The notes: generated by a model from the letters alone, not told the origin. DNA of 38,764 nucleotides from Bacteroidales bacterium (GCA_025361485.1 JANYLA010000132.1:1-38764), one strand, 5' to 3'. Numbered from the stretch's first letter, positions 8,643-17,573 are shown. Numbers and translations are program-made.

Positions 8643-10994
8643 CTAAATTAGATGTTTGTATTTATTGTAAAGGAATGATATTATCAGGAGTAGAACTCCC
8701 AACGAAACAAAAAGAATTGTTTTCTGGATGGTTTCTAACTGTGAAACATCGTAGAATACTAGTTTTAGTAACGTGATGCCGAAAAGAATAATTGCTCCGA
8801 TTCGAAGATGCTTTTTGTTTTTCCAGATACCCAAAACGATAAGTGCAAGAGCAAACACTCCCCAAAGAATGCTTAAACCTAATCTATAGGTTTGCGACGA
8901 TTGCATCATATCCATCCATGAGATTAACTCGCTGCTCGATATCCAAACTATCGAAATAAATAGCAATAAATCAAAGATAATCTTCAGGTTAAAATGTTCA
9001 GATTTCATGTAATCCTGAGTTATGGATTTGTACGATGTTGCAAACATAAGACCAACAAAAGCAAAGGAAACATATCTTATCAAAATGTTATATATTCCCC
9101 GTTGATAATACTCGGATAAGGTTTGTGTTATATAGCTATCGCGCAATTCGCTTAGAGTATATAATCCAAAAGTTAGAAAGGCTATGATTATTAAAGTGTT
9201 AAAAATCAAATTAATGAATCCTAAATTCCTGTTTCTAATCTTCAATATATTTACTAAAGAGAGAAGTGAGAAGAATAGCAATGTGTAATTAAATATCCAT
9301 ACTATCTTAAAACTCTTCAAATCAAAATTCCAATAATTATTTGGGTAGTCCTGACCATCGGGAGTTATCTCTAGTGCTGAATCAGCATACAAATGGTTCC
9401 AATACGATGAAATCTCCAAACGGAATGAAAAATAGAGCACAATTAAGAGAATAGCAGGGATTGAGAAATTCATTATCGACCCAATCACATTTTGTGGTAG
9501 CGAGGTTGATTTGTTTTTCCTGTTAATATTCTGATAGTTAATAAATACAAATGCTGCAATAAACAAGAATGAGCTTAGGAAATGATTATTGAAAATGGGG
9601 GTAAATCTAGTTTCAGCGTTAGTGGGAAGATAACCGCTATAAATATTTATCCAATCGTGAGCTAAACTGAAAAAGGCTAGAAACATCAGAATATATGATA
9701 GCTTTTCGTAGTACGATACATCTTTTGATGTGCCTATCCAGAAAAGTAATGCCGCTTCGCCAGCCCAGAATAGGGTTACCCAGTTACCATCTAGTTGTAC
9801 CGGTACCGCAATGGTGATGAAAACCAAAACCAAGCCTGTAACTAAGTAGAAAAGATTTCTGTCGCCAAGTTTTTGTCTATAAATAACTACCCCAACTCCA
9901 AAATGAATAATGGCATTGCAAAGAGTGAATAAACCGAGTAGCTGTTTCCCAGTTTCGTGTGCGCTTAGAATTGAATATCCTAAGCCAAAGAAAATAAATG
10001 AGTTTGCAAGAAAAAGTATAATATCACCAGCATCAAATTTTTCCTTCTGAATTAGCTTGTAGGCAAGGAAAATACAATAGAAAGTTGCAAAGAATATAGA
10101 TATGAAAGTTAGCGCTAAACCAAAATACTCCGATGTTTGATATTTAGATGTATACCAACCAAAAAATATTAACCAAGTAATAACGAAAGACGAATAGTAA
10201 AGCGGTTTCCAGTATTTCTTAAAAGCGATAATCAGAATCCCAATGTTAATAATGGTTATATAGCTGAAAAAAACAGCAACTTTTGATGAACCCTCGCTAA
10301 GGAGAAATGGAACAGCGTAAGCACCCACTAGTCCAATGTGAGCAATAACCTGCTTGTTATAATTTATTGCTGCAACCACTGTGAAGGCAGTAAATATAAC
10401 CATTAGAACGAATGTAAATGCCTGAGGAATTAAGTCATAGAAACTATATGCTGAGTAAGTGATAAAGTACATGATTGCTATTGCTCCACTGATAAGAACT
10501 GCACTGTAGTTTTCATAGTTTTTCTTCAGCTTAATGGCAAAACCAAGTAATCCTAATCCAATCAGATAACCCAGTATTATTCTGGTTAATGGACTTATCA
10601 GCTGATGTTCAATAGAGTACTTTGCTCCTATGGCAACGCCAATGACTGTAATTGCAATACCAATTTTATTGATAAGATTTTCACCAATAAATTTCTCAAT
10701 ATTCGATTTCTCAATGGGCGAAGTGTCTGATTTTACTGCTGAATAAACAGGTTCTACCTTAACTTTTATCTCTTGTTTAGGTTGTGGAGCTATATCGCGA
10801 AATTGAATAACCTTTTCTGATGAACCAACTGACTCAATTGGTTTTGCTTCAGATGGTACTTTAGCTTGAGGCGATTTCAGTTTGATAATCTCATCGCGTA
10901 GCTCATTTATCTCTCTTGAGAAGCTTTCCTGCCTTTTCAGCAATGTTTCTAGCTTTTCAAGCAGATAGTTTATTCTTACATTATCATCGGTCAT
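8643..10994 (-). CDS. DUF2339 family polytopic membrane protein
   Basis: The protein has 783 residues from the ATG at 10994. The N-terminus (about 1-105) is cytoplasmic: a coiled coil rich in leucine, glutamate and lysine, then a proline/lysine-rich linker. It is followed by ENLINKIGIAITVIGVAIG, the entry to the conserved DUF2339 membrane domain. Twenty or more hydrophobic helices fill the rest. The frame is open eight codons further upstream to a TTG at 11018, but that codon overlaps a plausible minus-strand -7 box (TATATTG, 11022-11016), so the ATG is preferred. Function is unknown. The tight pairing with DUF3999 is conserved in other bacteria. Confidence 0.85.
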   Translation of the reverse strand: MTDDNVRINYLLEKLETLLKRQESFSREINELRDEIIKLKSPQAKVPSEAKPIESVGSSEKVIQFRDIAPQPKQEIKVKVEPVYSAVKSDTSPIEKSNIEKFIGENLINKIGIAITVIGVAIGAKYSIEHQLISPLTRIILGYLIGLGLLGFAIKLKKNYENYSAVLISGAIAIMYFITYSAYSFYDLIPQAFTFVLMVIFTAFTVVAAINYNKQVIAHIGLVGAYAVPFLLSEGSSKVAVFFSYITIINIGILIIAFKKYWKPLYYSSFVITWLIFFGWYTSKYQTSEYFGLALTFISIFFATFYCIFLAYKLIQKEKFDAGDIILFLANSFIFFGLGYSILSAHETGKQLLGLFTLCNAIIHFGVGVVIYRQKLGDRNLFYLVTGLVLVFITIAVPVQLDGNWVTLFWAGEAALLFWIGTSKDVSYYEKLSYILMFLAFFSLAHDWINIYSGYLPTNAETRFTPIFNNHFLSSFLFIAAFVFINYQNINRKNKSTSLPQNVIGSIMNFSIPAILLIVLYFSFRLEISSYWNHLYADSALEITPDGQDYPNNYWNFDLKSFKIVWIFNYTLLFFSLLSLVNILKIRNRNLGFINLIFNTLIIIAFLTFGLYTLSELRDSYITQTLSEYYQRGIYNILIRYVSFAFVGLMFATSYKSITQDYMKSEHFNLKIIFDLLLFISIVWISSSELISWMDMMQSSQTYRLGLSILWGVFALALIVLGIWKNKKHLRIGAIILFGITLLKLVFYDVSQLETIQKTILFVSLGVLLLIISFLYNKYKHLI

Positions 10995-11152
10995 AGTTGA
11001 AGATTTAAGAAAAACCAATATAGTGAATAATTGGATATTGGCAATAATTGATTAGTTTGAGTATTTGAGGTTAATGGAATATCAATTCATTTAATTGATA
11101 ATGAAGTCAATTAAAAACTTGATGGAAATTATCTTTATGTTTTTTAAAATCG

Positions 11153-11160
11153 TAATTTTG
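11153..11160 (+). promoter_or_regulatory. -7 promoter box of the toxin-antitoxin operon
   Basis: TAATTTTG matches TAnnTTTG exactly and ends only 4 nt before the ATG at 11165. Transcription would therefore begin at or just after that ATG, which implies a leaderless message or a start at a later Met (11174 or 11177). Confidence 0.45.
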
Positions 11161-11164
11161 TAGT

Positions 11165-11383
11165 ATGACACAAATGATGAAAGACATATTGAAGTTAAGC
11201 GTACCTGAAAGGATACTAATTGTTGAAGCAATTTGGGATAGCATTGCCGATAAAGAAGACAAACTTGAAGTTTCTGAGGATACCAAAGTGCTCTTAGATG
11301 AAAGAATAGAGTATCATTTAAACAAACCGGATGAGGGAAGCAGTTGGGAAGATGTAAAGGCTAGAATTAGAAAGCAGTTATAA
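11165..11383 (+). CDS. Addiction-module antitoxin (TIGR02574 / PF09720 family)
   Basis: This is a small acidic protein of 72 residues, the antitoxin partner of the RelE/ParE toxin encoded directly after it. LKLSVPERILIVEAIWDSI is the family's conserved LP-x-ER-x-x-L-x-E-x-x-W-D-S-I helix, and the tail carries the short SSWEDVKARI motif that wraps the toxin. Its stop codon overlaps the toxin ATG by one base (TAATG), giving translational coupling. A -7 box lies so close to the first ATG that translation may actually begin at Met4 or Met5. Such antitoxins usually repress their own operon, but no operator palindrome is obvious here. Confidence 0.88.
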   Translation: MTQMMKDILKLSVPERILIVEAIWDSIADKEDKLEVSEDTKVLLDERIEYHLNKPDEGSSWEDVKARIRKQL

Positions 11384-11679
11384 TGTTTAAAGTTGTCATA
11401 AAACCTTTAGCTGAACAGGATGCCTTAAATGCTGCAAAATGGTACAATGAAGTTAGAATCGGATTAGGTGATGAATTCTTACTTGCATTAGATGCAAAGA
11501 TTAATGCAATTCAACGAAATCCAAATCAATTTAAACTTGTTTATAAAGGAGTTAGAAGAGCATTGACAGAACGCTTTCCTTTTGGAATTTTTTATATTAT
11601 TGAAATTGATAAAATATATATTATTGCCATTGTTCATACTAGAAGAAATCCTCTTTTTTGGAAAAAGAGAAAAAAATAA
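11383..11679 (+). CDS. RelE/ParE family toxin
   Basis: This 98-residue basic protein has the ParE/RelE fold signature: an N-terminal strand FKVVIKPLAEQDA, a helix with AAKWYNEV and LGDEFLLALD, the IQRNPNQF turn, and the terminal strands FPFGIFYIIE and IAIVHTRRNPLFWKKR. ParE-type members poison gyrase and RelE-type members cut mRNA on ribosomes. The HTRRNP ending resembles the ParE-like group, but target choice is inference. It is translationally coupled to the antitoxin and converges with the SNF2 gene 42 nt away. Confidence 0.9.
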   Translation: MFKVVIKPLAEQDALNAAKWYNEVRIGLGDEFLLALDAKINAIQRNPNQFKLVYKGVRRALTERFPFGIFYIIEIDKIYIIAIVHTRRNPLFWKKRKK

Positions 11680-11721
11680 TTTCTGATAGGAATTTCAAAC
11701 CTTGTTTAAGTTACCTCACTT

Positions 11722-14646
11722 CTACTCCAACACCTCAAGAATTCTACCTTCACCCAATATCTTCAACGGATTTGCTGAGTCAACAAAAGTCTGGGCAAGT
11801 AGCTCTTTCTTTTCCTGTAAACGAAGTATTTTTTCCTCAACGGTATCGAGGGTGATAAATCGGTAAACGAAAATGTTTTTATCCTGTCCAATTCGATGAG
11901 CACGGGATACAGCCTGATTTTCGACGGCAGGATTCCACCAAGGGTCAAGAATAAAGATGTAATCGGCTGCTGTAAGATTTAGTCCAACACCACCAGCTTT
12001 TATTGAGATTAGAAAGACTTTCACTGTTGAGTCGCCTTGGAAATGTTCGACCACCTCCTTGCGGTTGGTTGTGCTTCCTGTAAGCACTTCGTGCGATATT
12101 CCGTTCTCGTTGAGGTAGCTTGCAACAATCTTTAGGTGCTTAACAAACGATGAAAAGATAAGTATTTTATGACCTTCGGCCACAATGCTATCGATGCTAC
12201 GGGTTATCTCCTCAAATTTACCCGAATCGAAACCTGTATTATCATCAATCATATTCGGGTGGTTGGCCAATTGGCGAAGCCTAGTTAATCCACGGAAAAT
12301 GGCAATTGCTGAACGGTCGTATCCTAAAGCAGCAATATTTTCGAGAATACTATTTCTTATTGATGATTTTTCCGATTCGTAGCATTTTCGCTGTGCTTCG
12401 GACATTTCGCAGTAAATAATTTGCTCGGTAATGTCAGGTAAATCTTTGGCAACCTGCTCTTTGGTTCGCCTTAGGATGAATGGCTGGATTAAACTTTTTA
12501 GTAATTCTCCTTTTTGCGTATCGTTATTCTTTTCAATAGGTTGTATAAATTCCTCATTGAAGGATTTGATGCTACCAAGCATTCCACGGTTAAGAAAATT
12601 CAGCTGTGCCCAAAGGTCTGAAAGAGAATTCTCAATTGGTGTTCCGCTAATTGTTAAGTAATTTGCTGCTTTCAGAAGTAGCATCGAACGGTAGATTTTC
12701 GAAATCGGATTCTTTATGGATTGGCTTTCATCGAGAATTAGATATTTAAATCGTATCTCTTTAAGCAAATCAATATCGTTTCGAACAACGCCATAAGTGG
12801 TAATTACCAAATCATATTTTACAATTTCCGAAATGCTTTTGGTTCGGTTTGGCCCTGTATGCGAGAAGTAGGTTATATTTGGCGTAAAACGAAGTAGCTC
12901 TTGAATCCAATTATGCACTAACGATGTTGGAACAACAATTAGCGATGTATGTCCCATTATCATTACCTCCGATTCAATTGAAGTATCAACAATTACCTCC
13001 CTTTTTTCTTTTAGCGATTGAAGAAGGGCAAGGGTTTGAATCGTTTTTCCAAGACCCATATCATCCGCCAAGCAACCACCCAAACCGTTCTGTTGAAGCA
13101 GGTTAAGCCATACGTAGCCCTCCTTTTGATAATCGCGAAGTTGAGCGTTTAATCCAATTGGCAGTTTAACTTTTTGGTGAGCATTGTTACCAAATTTATC
13201 CTTTAGCTGCTGTGCGCTTGGTGCATCAACTTTACAGTCGATAAGCAGATTGAATAGCGATTTCTGAATGGCAATTTTATCTCCCGATTCTTTACCCAAG
13301 AAAAACAGTGGTCGATAACGTGTAAACCACTCTTCGGGCAGAATGAAGATTTGGTTGTTGGGTAAGACGAACTCTCGAATATTCTTAAGAATATTCTTCT
13401 TAAGATGAATAAATGGAATGTCAATATCGTTAAGGATAACTTTTCCGTAAAGGTCGAACCAATCCTCGGTTGAATCTGAATTTATCTCAACCCGATAATC
13501 TTGGAGATAGTATTTCTCCTTTCCGTGGTTTTGCTGAATTTCAAATCCAGCACCTTCAACCTCCGCTTGATTTTTATTTATCCACTCAACCAGCTGGTAG
13601 GGTGGTTGACCATTAAACTCCTCGGTAACTTCAGTAGGCAAATATTCCGATTCCCCTGTTTTTTTTAGCCCAAATTCAGCTAATTTTTCGGAACTGGCTT
13701 TTTCCCATTCAACATCGCGAACAAAACGTGAAAACTTGTATTTATCGTTTTCGATACTTAGAATTACCTCGGGTTCGGGCTTAGCATTAGCAAGGTATGG
13801 CTTTTTTCCATAGATGAATTTTAACGTGAATCCGACTCCGCCAGCTAATCTATCTTCGATTGAAAGCAGAGCCCTTTTCTCAGGATTGCTGTTTTCAATG
13901 ATAAATCCATCGGGCTCAACAATTTGAGTTCGAATAGCATTAAGCACAAAGGTTTCAAAATATTTCCGTTCTGCCGATTTGGGTATTGAAATATATTGTT
14001 TCGAAAAGAATGGACTTAATTTCTTTCCATCAATTCCTGAAAATCGATAAAGATTATTTTTCACCCTTAGTAAGCATGGGTCGTTGCAGATTAATTCAGA
14101 TTCTTTTGTGGTTAGGTTAATTGATTTTCCGTTGCACGAAGCATCTATCCTGTATCGACTTTCAGTTTCAGTGACTGAGAAATGGAATATTGGCAAGGCT
14201 GGCTCTTCAACTAGCTTTAATCTGTGGTCTTCATATAAATTATTAAAGTTTTTCTCTTTTAAGTAGACAGGAATTTTATGAGAACATAGGATATCAAAAC
14301 ACTTTATCATCCTTCGCTCAAGATATGCTCTCACAAATTGAAAAATCTGCTCATTCTTATCGAGCGATTTATAAAAATCTGAAGCGCTACTCTTTCCTTT
14401 GCTGAACTGCTTATGAATAGTAGTGTCTGATATTTCGTTAATATTCTTCAGGAGTTCATATCCACCCTCAGGGATTATCGAGTCCCATTTCTTCGGATTC
14501 GATTCATGAATATTTTCAACAATTGTATAAATTTCTCCCTCTTCGCTAATTAAGCGTATAATGTAAGGAATGAAGATCATCCCTAAATATCTATGCTGCT
14601 GAAGCGCAATGGCAAATATTTCAGTATTTAGGTGTTCTTTTGGCAT
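11722..14646 (-). CDS. SNF2 family DNA-dependent ATPase / DEAD-DEAH box helicase
   Basis: This is a 974-residue Swi2/Snf2 motor that would translocate on double-stranded DNA to remodel protein-DNA complexes. Residues ~1-500 are a large lineage-specific region without a motif I recognise. The motor follows: LRDYQKEGYVWL, Walker A DDMGLGKT at about 529-536, the Walker B variant DESQ at about 638 (most Snf2 proteins have DEAH or DEGH), LTISGTPIEN (motif III), then motifs IV-VI ending in GGVGLNLTAADYIFILDPWWNP and RAHRIGQ. The QAVSRAHRIGQ motif is diagnostic of the SNF2 family. No methylase, nuclease or HepA-specific domain is attached. Its neighbours give no clear pathway. Confidence 0.92.
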   Translation of the reverse strand: MPKEHLNTEIFAIALQQHRYLGMIFIPYIIRLISEEGEIYTIVENIHESNPKKWDSIIPEGGYELLKNINEISDTTIHKQFSKGKSSASDFYKSLDKNEQIFQFVRAYLERRMIKCFDILCSHKIPVYLKEKNFNNLYEDHRLKLVEEPALPIFHFSVTETESRYRIDASCNGKSINLTTKESELICNDPCLLRVKNNLYRFSGIDGKKLSPFFSKQYISIPKSAERKYFETFVLNAIRTQIVEPDGFIIENSNPEKRALLSIEDRLAGGVGFTLKFIYGKKPYLANAKPEPEVILSIENDKYKFSRFVRDVEWEKASSEKLAEFGLKKTGESEYLPTEVTEEFNGQPPYQLVEWINKNQAEVEGAGFEIQQNHGKEKYYLQDYRVEINSDSTEDWFDLYGKVILNDIDIPFIHLKKNILKNIREFVLPNNQIFILPEEWFTRYRPLFFLGKESGDKIAIQKSLFNLLIDCKVDAPSAQQLKDKFGNNAHQKVKLPIGLNAQLRDYQKEGYVWLNLLQQNGLGGCLADDMGLGKTIQTLALLQSLKEKREVIVDTSIESEVMIMGHTSLIVVPTSLVHNWIQELLRFTPNITYFSHTGPNRTKSISEIVKYDLVITTYGVVRNDIDLLKEIRFKYLILDESQSIKNPISKIYRSMLLLKAANYLTISGTPIENSLSDLWAQLNFLNRGMLGSIKSFNEEFIQPIEKNNDTQKGELLKSLIQPFILRRTKEQVAKDLPDITEQIIYCEMSEAQRKCYESEKSSIRNSILENIAALGYDRSAIAIFRGLTRLRQLANHPNMIDDNTGFDSGKFEEITRSIDSIVAEGHKILIFSSFVKHLKIVASYLNENGISHEVLTGSTTNRKEVVEHFQGDSTVKVFLISIKAGGVGLNLTAADYIFILDPWWNPAVENQAVSRAHRIGQDKNIFVYRFITLDTVEEKILRLQEKKELLAQTFVDSANPLKILGEGRILEVLE

Positions 14647-14696
14647 AATATTTTTCTGGTCGCAATGATAGCAAAAGAAAGTGAGAAGTTAGAGAA

Positions 14697-14759
14697 GTGA
14701 AAAGTGAAAAGTGAAAAGTGAAAAGTGAAAAGCGAAAAGCGAAAAGCGAAAAGCGAAAA
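14697..14759. repeat. Heptamer array: GTGAAAA x5 then GCGAAAA x4
   Basis: Nine uninterrupted 7-bp units lie between the divergent SNF2 and PBP1-LysM genes. The first five read GTGAAAA and the last four GCGAAAA, so a T-to-C change arose once and was then amplified. A GAAGTTAGAGAAGT stretch precedes the array and resembles the 9-bp repeat upstream of mazG. Confidence 0.95.
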
Positions 14760-14763
14760 GAAA

Positions 14764-14812
14764 CAACTAACAACTAACAACTAACAACTGTCAACTATCA
14801 ACCATCAACTAA
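14764..14812. repeat. Heptamer array: CAACTAA-type, seven units
   Basis: Seven 7-bp units (CAACTAA x3, CAACTGT, CAACTAT, CAACCAT, CAACTAA) abut the first heptamer array with a 4-nt gap. It has the same period with an unrelated unit. It ends 12 nt upstream of the probable -33 element of the following gene. Confidence 0.93.
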
Positions 14813-14824
14813 ATTTAAAAAGAC

Positions 14825-14857
14825 TTTTCGGGAAACGAAATTGATTCCTTACATTTG
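14825..14857 (+). promoter_or_regulatory. Promoter of the PBP1-LysM gene
   Basis: TTTTCG at 14825-14830 stands as a degenerate -33 element. After 19 nt comes TACATTTG at 14850-14857, a perfect TAnnTTTG -7 box. Transcription should begin near 14862-14865, after the first possible ATG (14860). This places translation start at the ATG pair at 14878/14881. Confidence 0.6.
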
Positions 14858-14877
14858 CGATGATTAAAATAATATTG

Positions 14878-16776
14878 ATGATGCAGCATAAGAGAATACT
14901 ACTTGTAATAGCCATACTTTTATTCTTTTACCCATTATATTCCCAAACTGACAATCCTGTTCAGATAAAGAAATCGACTGACAGGGTGAAAATCGAAGGA
15001 AAATACTTCTATATCCATATTGTTAAAAAGGGAGAATCGCTTTATTCTATTAGCAAGACTTATGGAGTTAGCCAAATGGAGATAGCCATGGAGAATGCTG
15101 ATATTTATCTGGGCATAAAGGTTGATATGGCCTTAAAGATTCCTGCCAAAGATCTTCCTAAACAAGGTGATGATGAGAAGTATATTTATCATACGGTTCA
15201 GAAAGGTGAAACGCTTTTTGGTCTATCAAGGCAGTATCAGGTTCCAATAGATGAGATTGTGAAAGTAAACCTTGATGTTGAGAGCGGTTTGATACTTAAC
15301 CAAGTACTTCTAATCCCAAAAGATAAGTTGAACACAATTAATAAAGTAACACATAGCGATTCAGTACTTTATATTTACCATCAGGTAAAGCCTAAGGAGG
15401 GTCTTTATTCTATATCAAGGCAATATAAGGTAGATATTCAAACCATAGAATCTCTGAATAAAGAGGTGCTTGCTAATGGCCTTAAATTTGGGACGATACT
15501 TAAGATTCCCCAAAAATCCTCAATCTCAACAAACACTCAAGTCGAATCTAAAACCATTGTGCCTGTTTCATCAGATAATACGACCTATTCAGCACCAAAA
15601 GTTAAATGCGACACCTTTAATTATCGGAATTCGAAGCGAGTTTTTAATATCGCATTACTTCTACCATTACTTCCTGATAAAGCCGATATGGATTCAGCAG
15701 AACTCGCTGCAAGTGAAATCGGAGCTGTTGGAAATGAAAGGATATCGTCGAGAGCGCATAATTTTTTAGATTTTTATCAAGGCTTTTTATTGGCAGTTGA
15801 TTCAATGAAGCGAGATGGATTGTCGCTAAACTTATCAGTATTCAATACGAACAAGAATATTGTAGAATCGAAAAAACTTTTAACCGAAAAAGGATTGAAG
15901 GAATCAGATTTGATTATTGGCCCAGTTTATCCTGAATTACTTGAACCTTTTGCCAATTTTTCAAGGGAGAATAGAATAAATATTGTTTCACCCTTGTCGC
16001 AAAATGATGATTTGCTTAAAGGTAATCCTTACTATTTTCAGGTAAACCCTTCATTATTTGTTCAGTTTGATGAGTTTGCATCAAAGGTTGATTTTTGCTC
16101 CGATAAAAATCTTATGGTCATATATGAGGATGACAGTTCAAAACTTGAAATTAATAACAATTATAAATCGCTCATTTCAAATAGGATTAATCAGTGTGAG
16201 AACTCTGAATCAATTCATTTTAAGGAGATAAAATATAAACCAGGTGGTGTAACAGCCGAAATAAAGGAGAAGATTAACCAGAGTATGAACGAGGCGAAGG
16301 AGAATGTTTTTATTATTCCATCAGAGAATGAAGCATTTGTTTCGGATTTTCTAAGCCATCTGTTTGCTCTAGCTACCTATTACAATTACAAGGTTAAGGT
16401 TTATGGATTTCCAAAATGGCAAAAATTTAAGAATGTTCCTATTGATTACTTCTATCGACTGAATATTAATATTTTCACACCTTACTATGTTGATTATTTA
16501 CAAAAGGATGTTAAGTTCTTTGTTAATGATTATCGGCATTTTTATAGGTCCGAGCCATCGCAGTATTCATTCCAAGGATATGATATTGGTTTATATTTTT
16601 TAAAAGCTTTAAAGAAGTATGGAGTAGATTTTAAATACTGCTTACCAAATCTTGATGTTGATTTGTTGCAGTCGAACTATAAATTTATACAGCAAAGCAG
16701 CGTTGATGGATTTGACAACAAATCAGTATTTTTAATAAACTACACGCAGGATTTCGATATTATCGAGGTGAAATAA
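14878..16776 (+). CDS. PBP1-type ligand-binding protein with three LysM domains
   Basis: This is an exported protein of about 632 residues. A signal peptide (MMQHKRILLVIAILLFFYPLYSQ minus its ends; cleavage near residue 23) precedes three LysM peptidoglycan-binding repeats at about residues 44-90, 102-148 and 165-212. Each carries the V-K/Q-x-G-E-(S/T)-L-(Y/F)-x-(I/L)-S core. Residues ~250-630 resemble a periplasmic-binding-protein type 1 fold (FNIALLLPLLPD, DFYQGFLLAVDSM, IIGPVYPELL). This architecture is a known Bacteroidota family whose ligand is undetermined; LysM suggests retention on the cell wall. The frame is open six codons upstream to 14860, but that ATG falls at or before the predicted transcription start, so 14878 or 14881 is chosen. 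Confidence 0.88.
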   Translation: MMQHKRILLVIAILLFFYPLYSQTDNPVQIKKSTDRVKIEGKYFYIHIVKKGESLYSISKTYGVSQMEIAMENADIYLGIKVDMALKIPAKDLPKQGDDEKYIYHTVQKGETLFGLSRQYQVPIDEIVKVNLDVESGLILNQVLLIPKDKLNTINKVTHSDSVLYIYHQVKPKEGLYSISRQYKVDIQTIESLNKEVLANGLKFGTILKIPQKSSISTNTQVESKTIVPVSSDNTTYSAPKVKCDTFNYRNSKRVFNIALLLPLLPDKADMDSAELAASEIGAVGNERISSRAHNFLDFYQGFLLAVDSMKRDGLSLNLSVFNTNKNIVESKKLLTEKGLKESDLIIGPVYPELLEPFANFSRENRINIVSPLSQNDDLLKGNPYYFQVNPSLFVQFDEFASKVDFCSDKNLMVIYEDDSSKLEINNNYKSLISNRINQCENSESIHFKEIKYKPGGVTAEIKEKINQSMNEAKENVFIIPSENEAFVSDFLSHLFALATYYNYKVKVYGFPKWQKFKNVPIDYFYRLNINIFTPYYVDYLQKDVKFFVNDYRHFYRSEPSQYSFQGYDIGLYFLKALKKYGVDFKYCLPNLDVDLLQSNYKFIQQSSVDGFDNKSVFLINYTQDFDIIEVK

Positions 16777-16866
16777 GATTCTTTTCCAAACTTATATTTT
16801 AAGTTCATAGCTAAATCAGCAGTGAACTTTTTTGTTTTCTTGTATGTTATTGAAATAAAAAATATT

Positions 16867-17553
16867 ATGAAAACAAAAACCATTATTTTATTAAATCTTT
16901 TGCTTGGTCTGTTTACGCTCAAAGCAAATTCTCAAACTCCAACAACGTTTACATTCCCTGCACTTCCCTATAGCTATGATGCGCTAGAACAGTTCATCGA
17001 TAAAACAACTATGGAATTTCATTACGATAAGCACTTCCGCACGTACTACAACAATTTTATCAAAGCGGCAGATGCAAATAATCTAAATGGTAAAAGCATG
17101 GAGGAGATATTTACCAATGTTAGTAAATATCCTATTCAGGTAAGAAATTTCGGAGGTGGCTATTTTAACCATGCCATGTTTTGGGAGGTGATGTCCCCAA
17201 ATGGAGGAGGAATGCCCGAAGGTAAACTGCTTCAAGCCATAATCGAATCATTTAGTTCCTATGAGAACTTTGTAAAAGAATTTGAAAAAGCGGCTACCAC
17301 ACTTTTCGGAAGCGGTTGGGCTTGGCTTGCAGTAGATGATTCAGGGAAACTATTCATAGCACAGTTACCAAATCAGGATAACCCGCTGATGGATATTGCA
17401 CCAAAACATGGGGTTCCAATTCTAGCATTGGATGTATGGGAACATGCGTATTATCTTAGATATCAGAATAAACGTGCCGATTATGTTACAAATTTCTGGA
17501 AGGTTATAAATTGGGTGAAAGTTGCTGAAAACTATAAGAAAACTTTAAAGTAG
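16867..17553 (+). CDS. Exported superoxide dismutase, Fe/Mn family (Mn-type residues)
   Basis: The enzyme dismutates superoxide to peroxide and oxygen. From the ATG at 16867 it has 228 residues, with a signal peptide ending at about NSQ/TP (residue 23), so it acts in the periplasm or outside, which is unusual for this family. Metal ligands are visible as His52 (FHYDKH), His102 (FNHAMFW), Asp189 and His193 (LDVWEHAYY). The outer-sphere glutamine comes from the C-terminal domain (NQD, Gln170) and the N-terminal position is glycine (FGGGYFNH). This is the manganese-type or cambialistic pattern rather than the iron-type AAQ/AGT pattern. The frame extends 15 codons upstream, but that extension has no sensible signal sequence. 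Confidence 0.92.
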   Translation: MKTKTIILLNLLLGLFTLKANSQTPTTFTFPALPYSYDALEQFIDKTTMEFHYDKHFRTYYNNFIKAADANNLNGKSMEEIFTNVSKYPIQVRNFGGGYFNHAMFWEVMSPNGGGMPEGKLLQAIIESFSSYENFVKEFEKAATTLFGSGWAWLAVDDSGKLFIAQLPNQDNPLMDIAPKHGVPILALDVWEHAYYLRYQNKRADYVTNFWKVINWVKVAENYKKTLK

Positions 17554-17573
17554 GATTTTTCTATCATTCTTCG

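Noticed and set aside
11165..14646. Defence island made of the toxin-antitoxin pair plus the SNF2 gene
   Set aside because: The genes converge and no nuclease, methylase or other defence gene is associated, so the juxtaposition alone does not support a system.
14697..14812. CRISPR array
   Set aside because: Units are only 7 bp and contiguous, with no spacers and no cas genes nearby.
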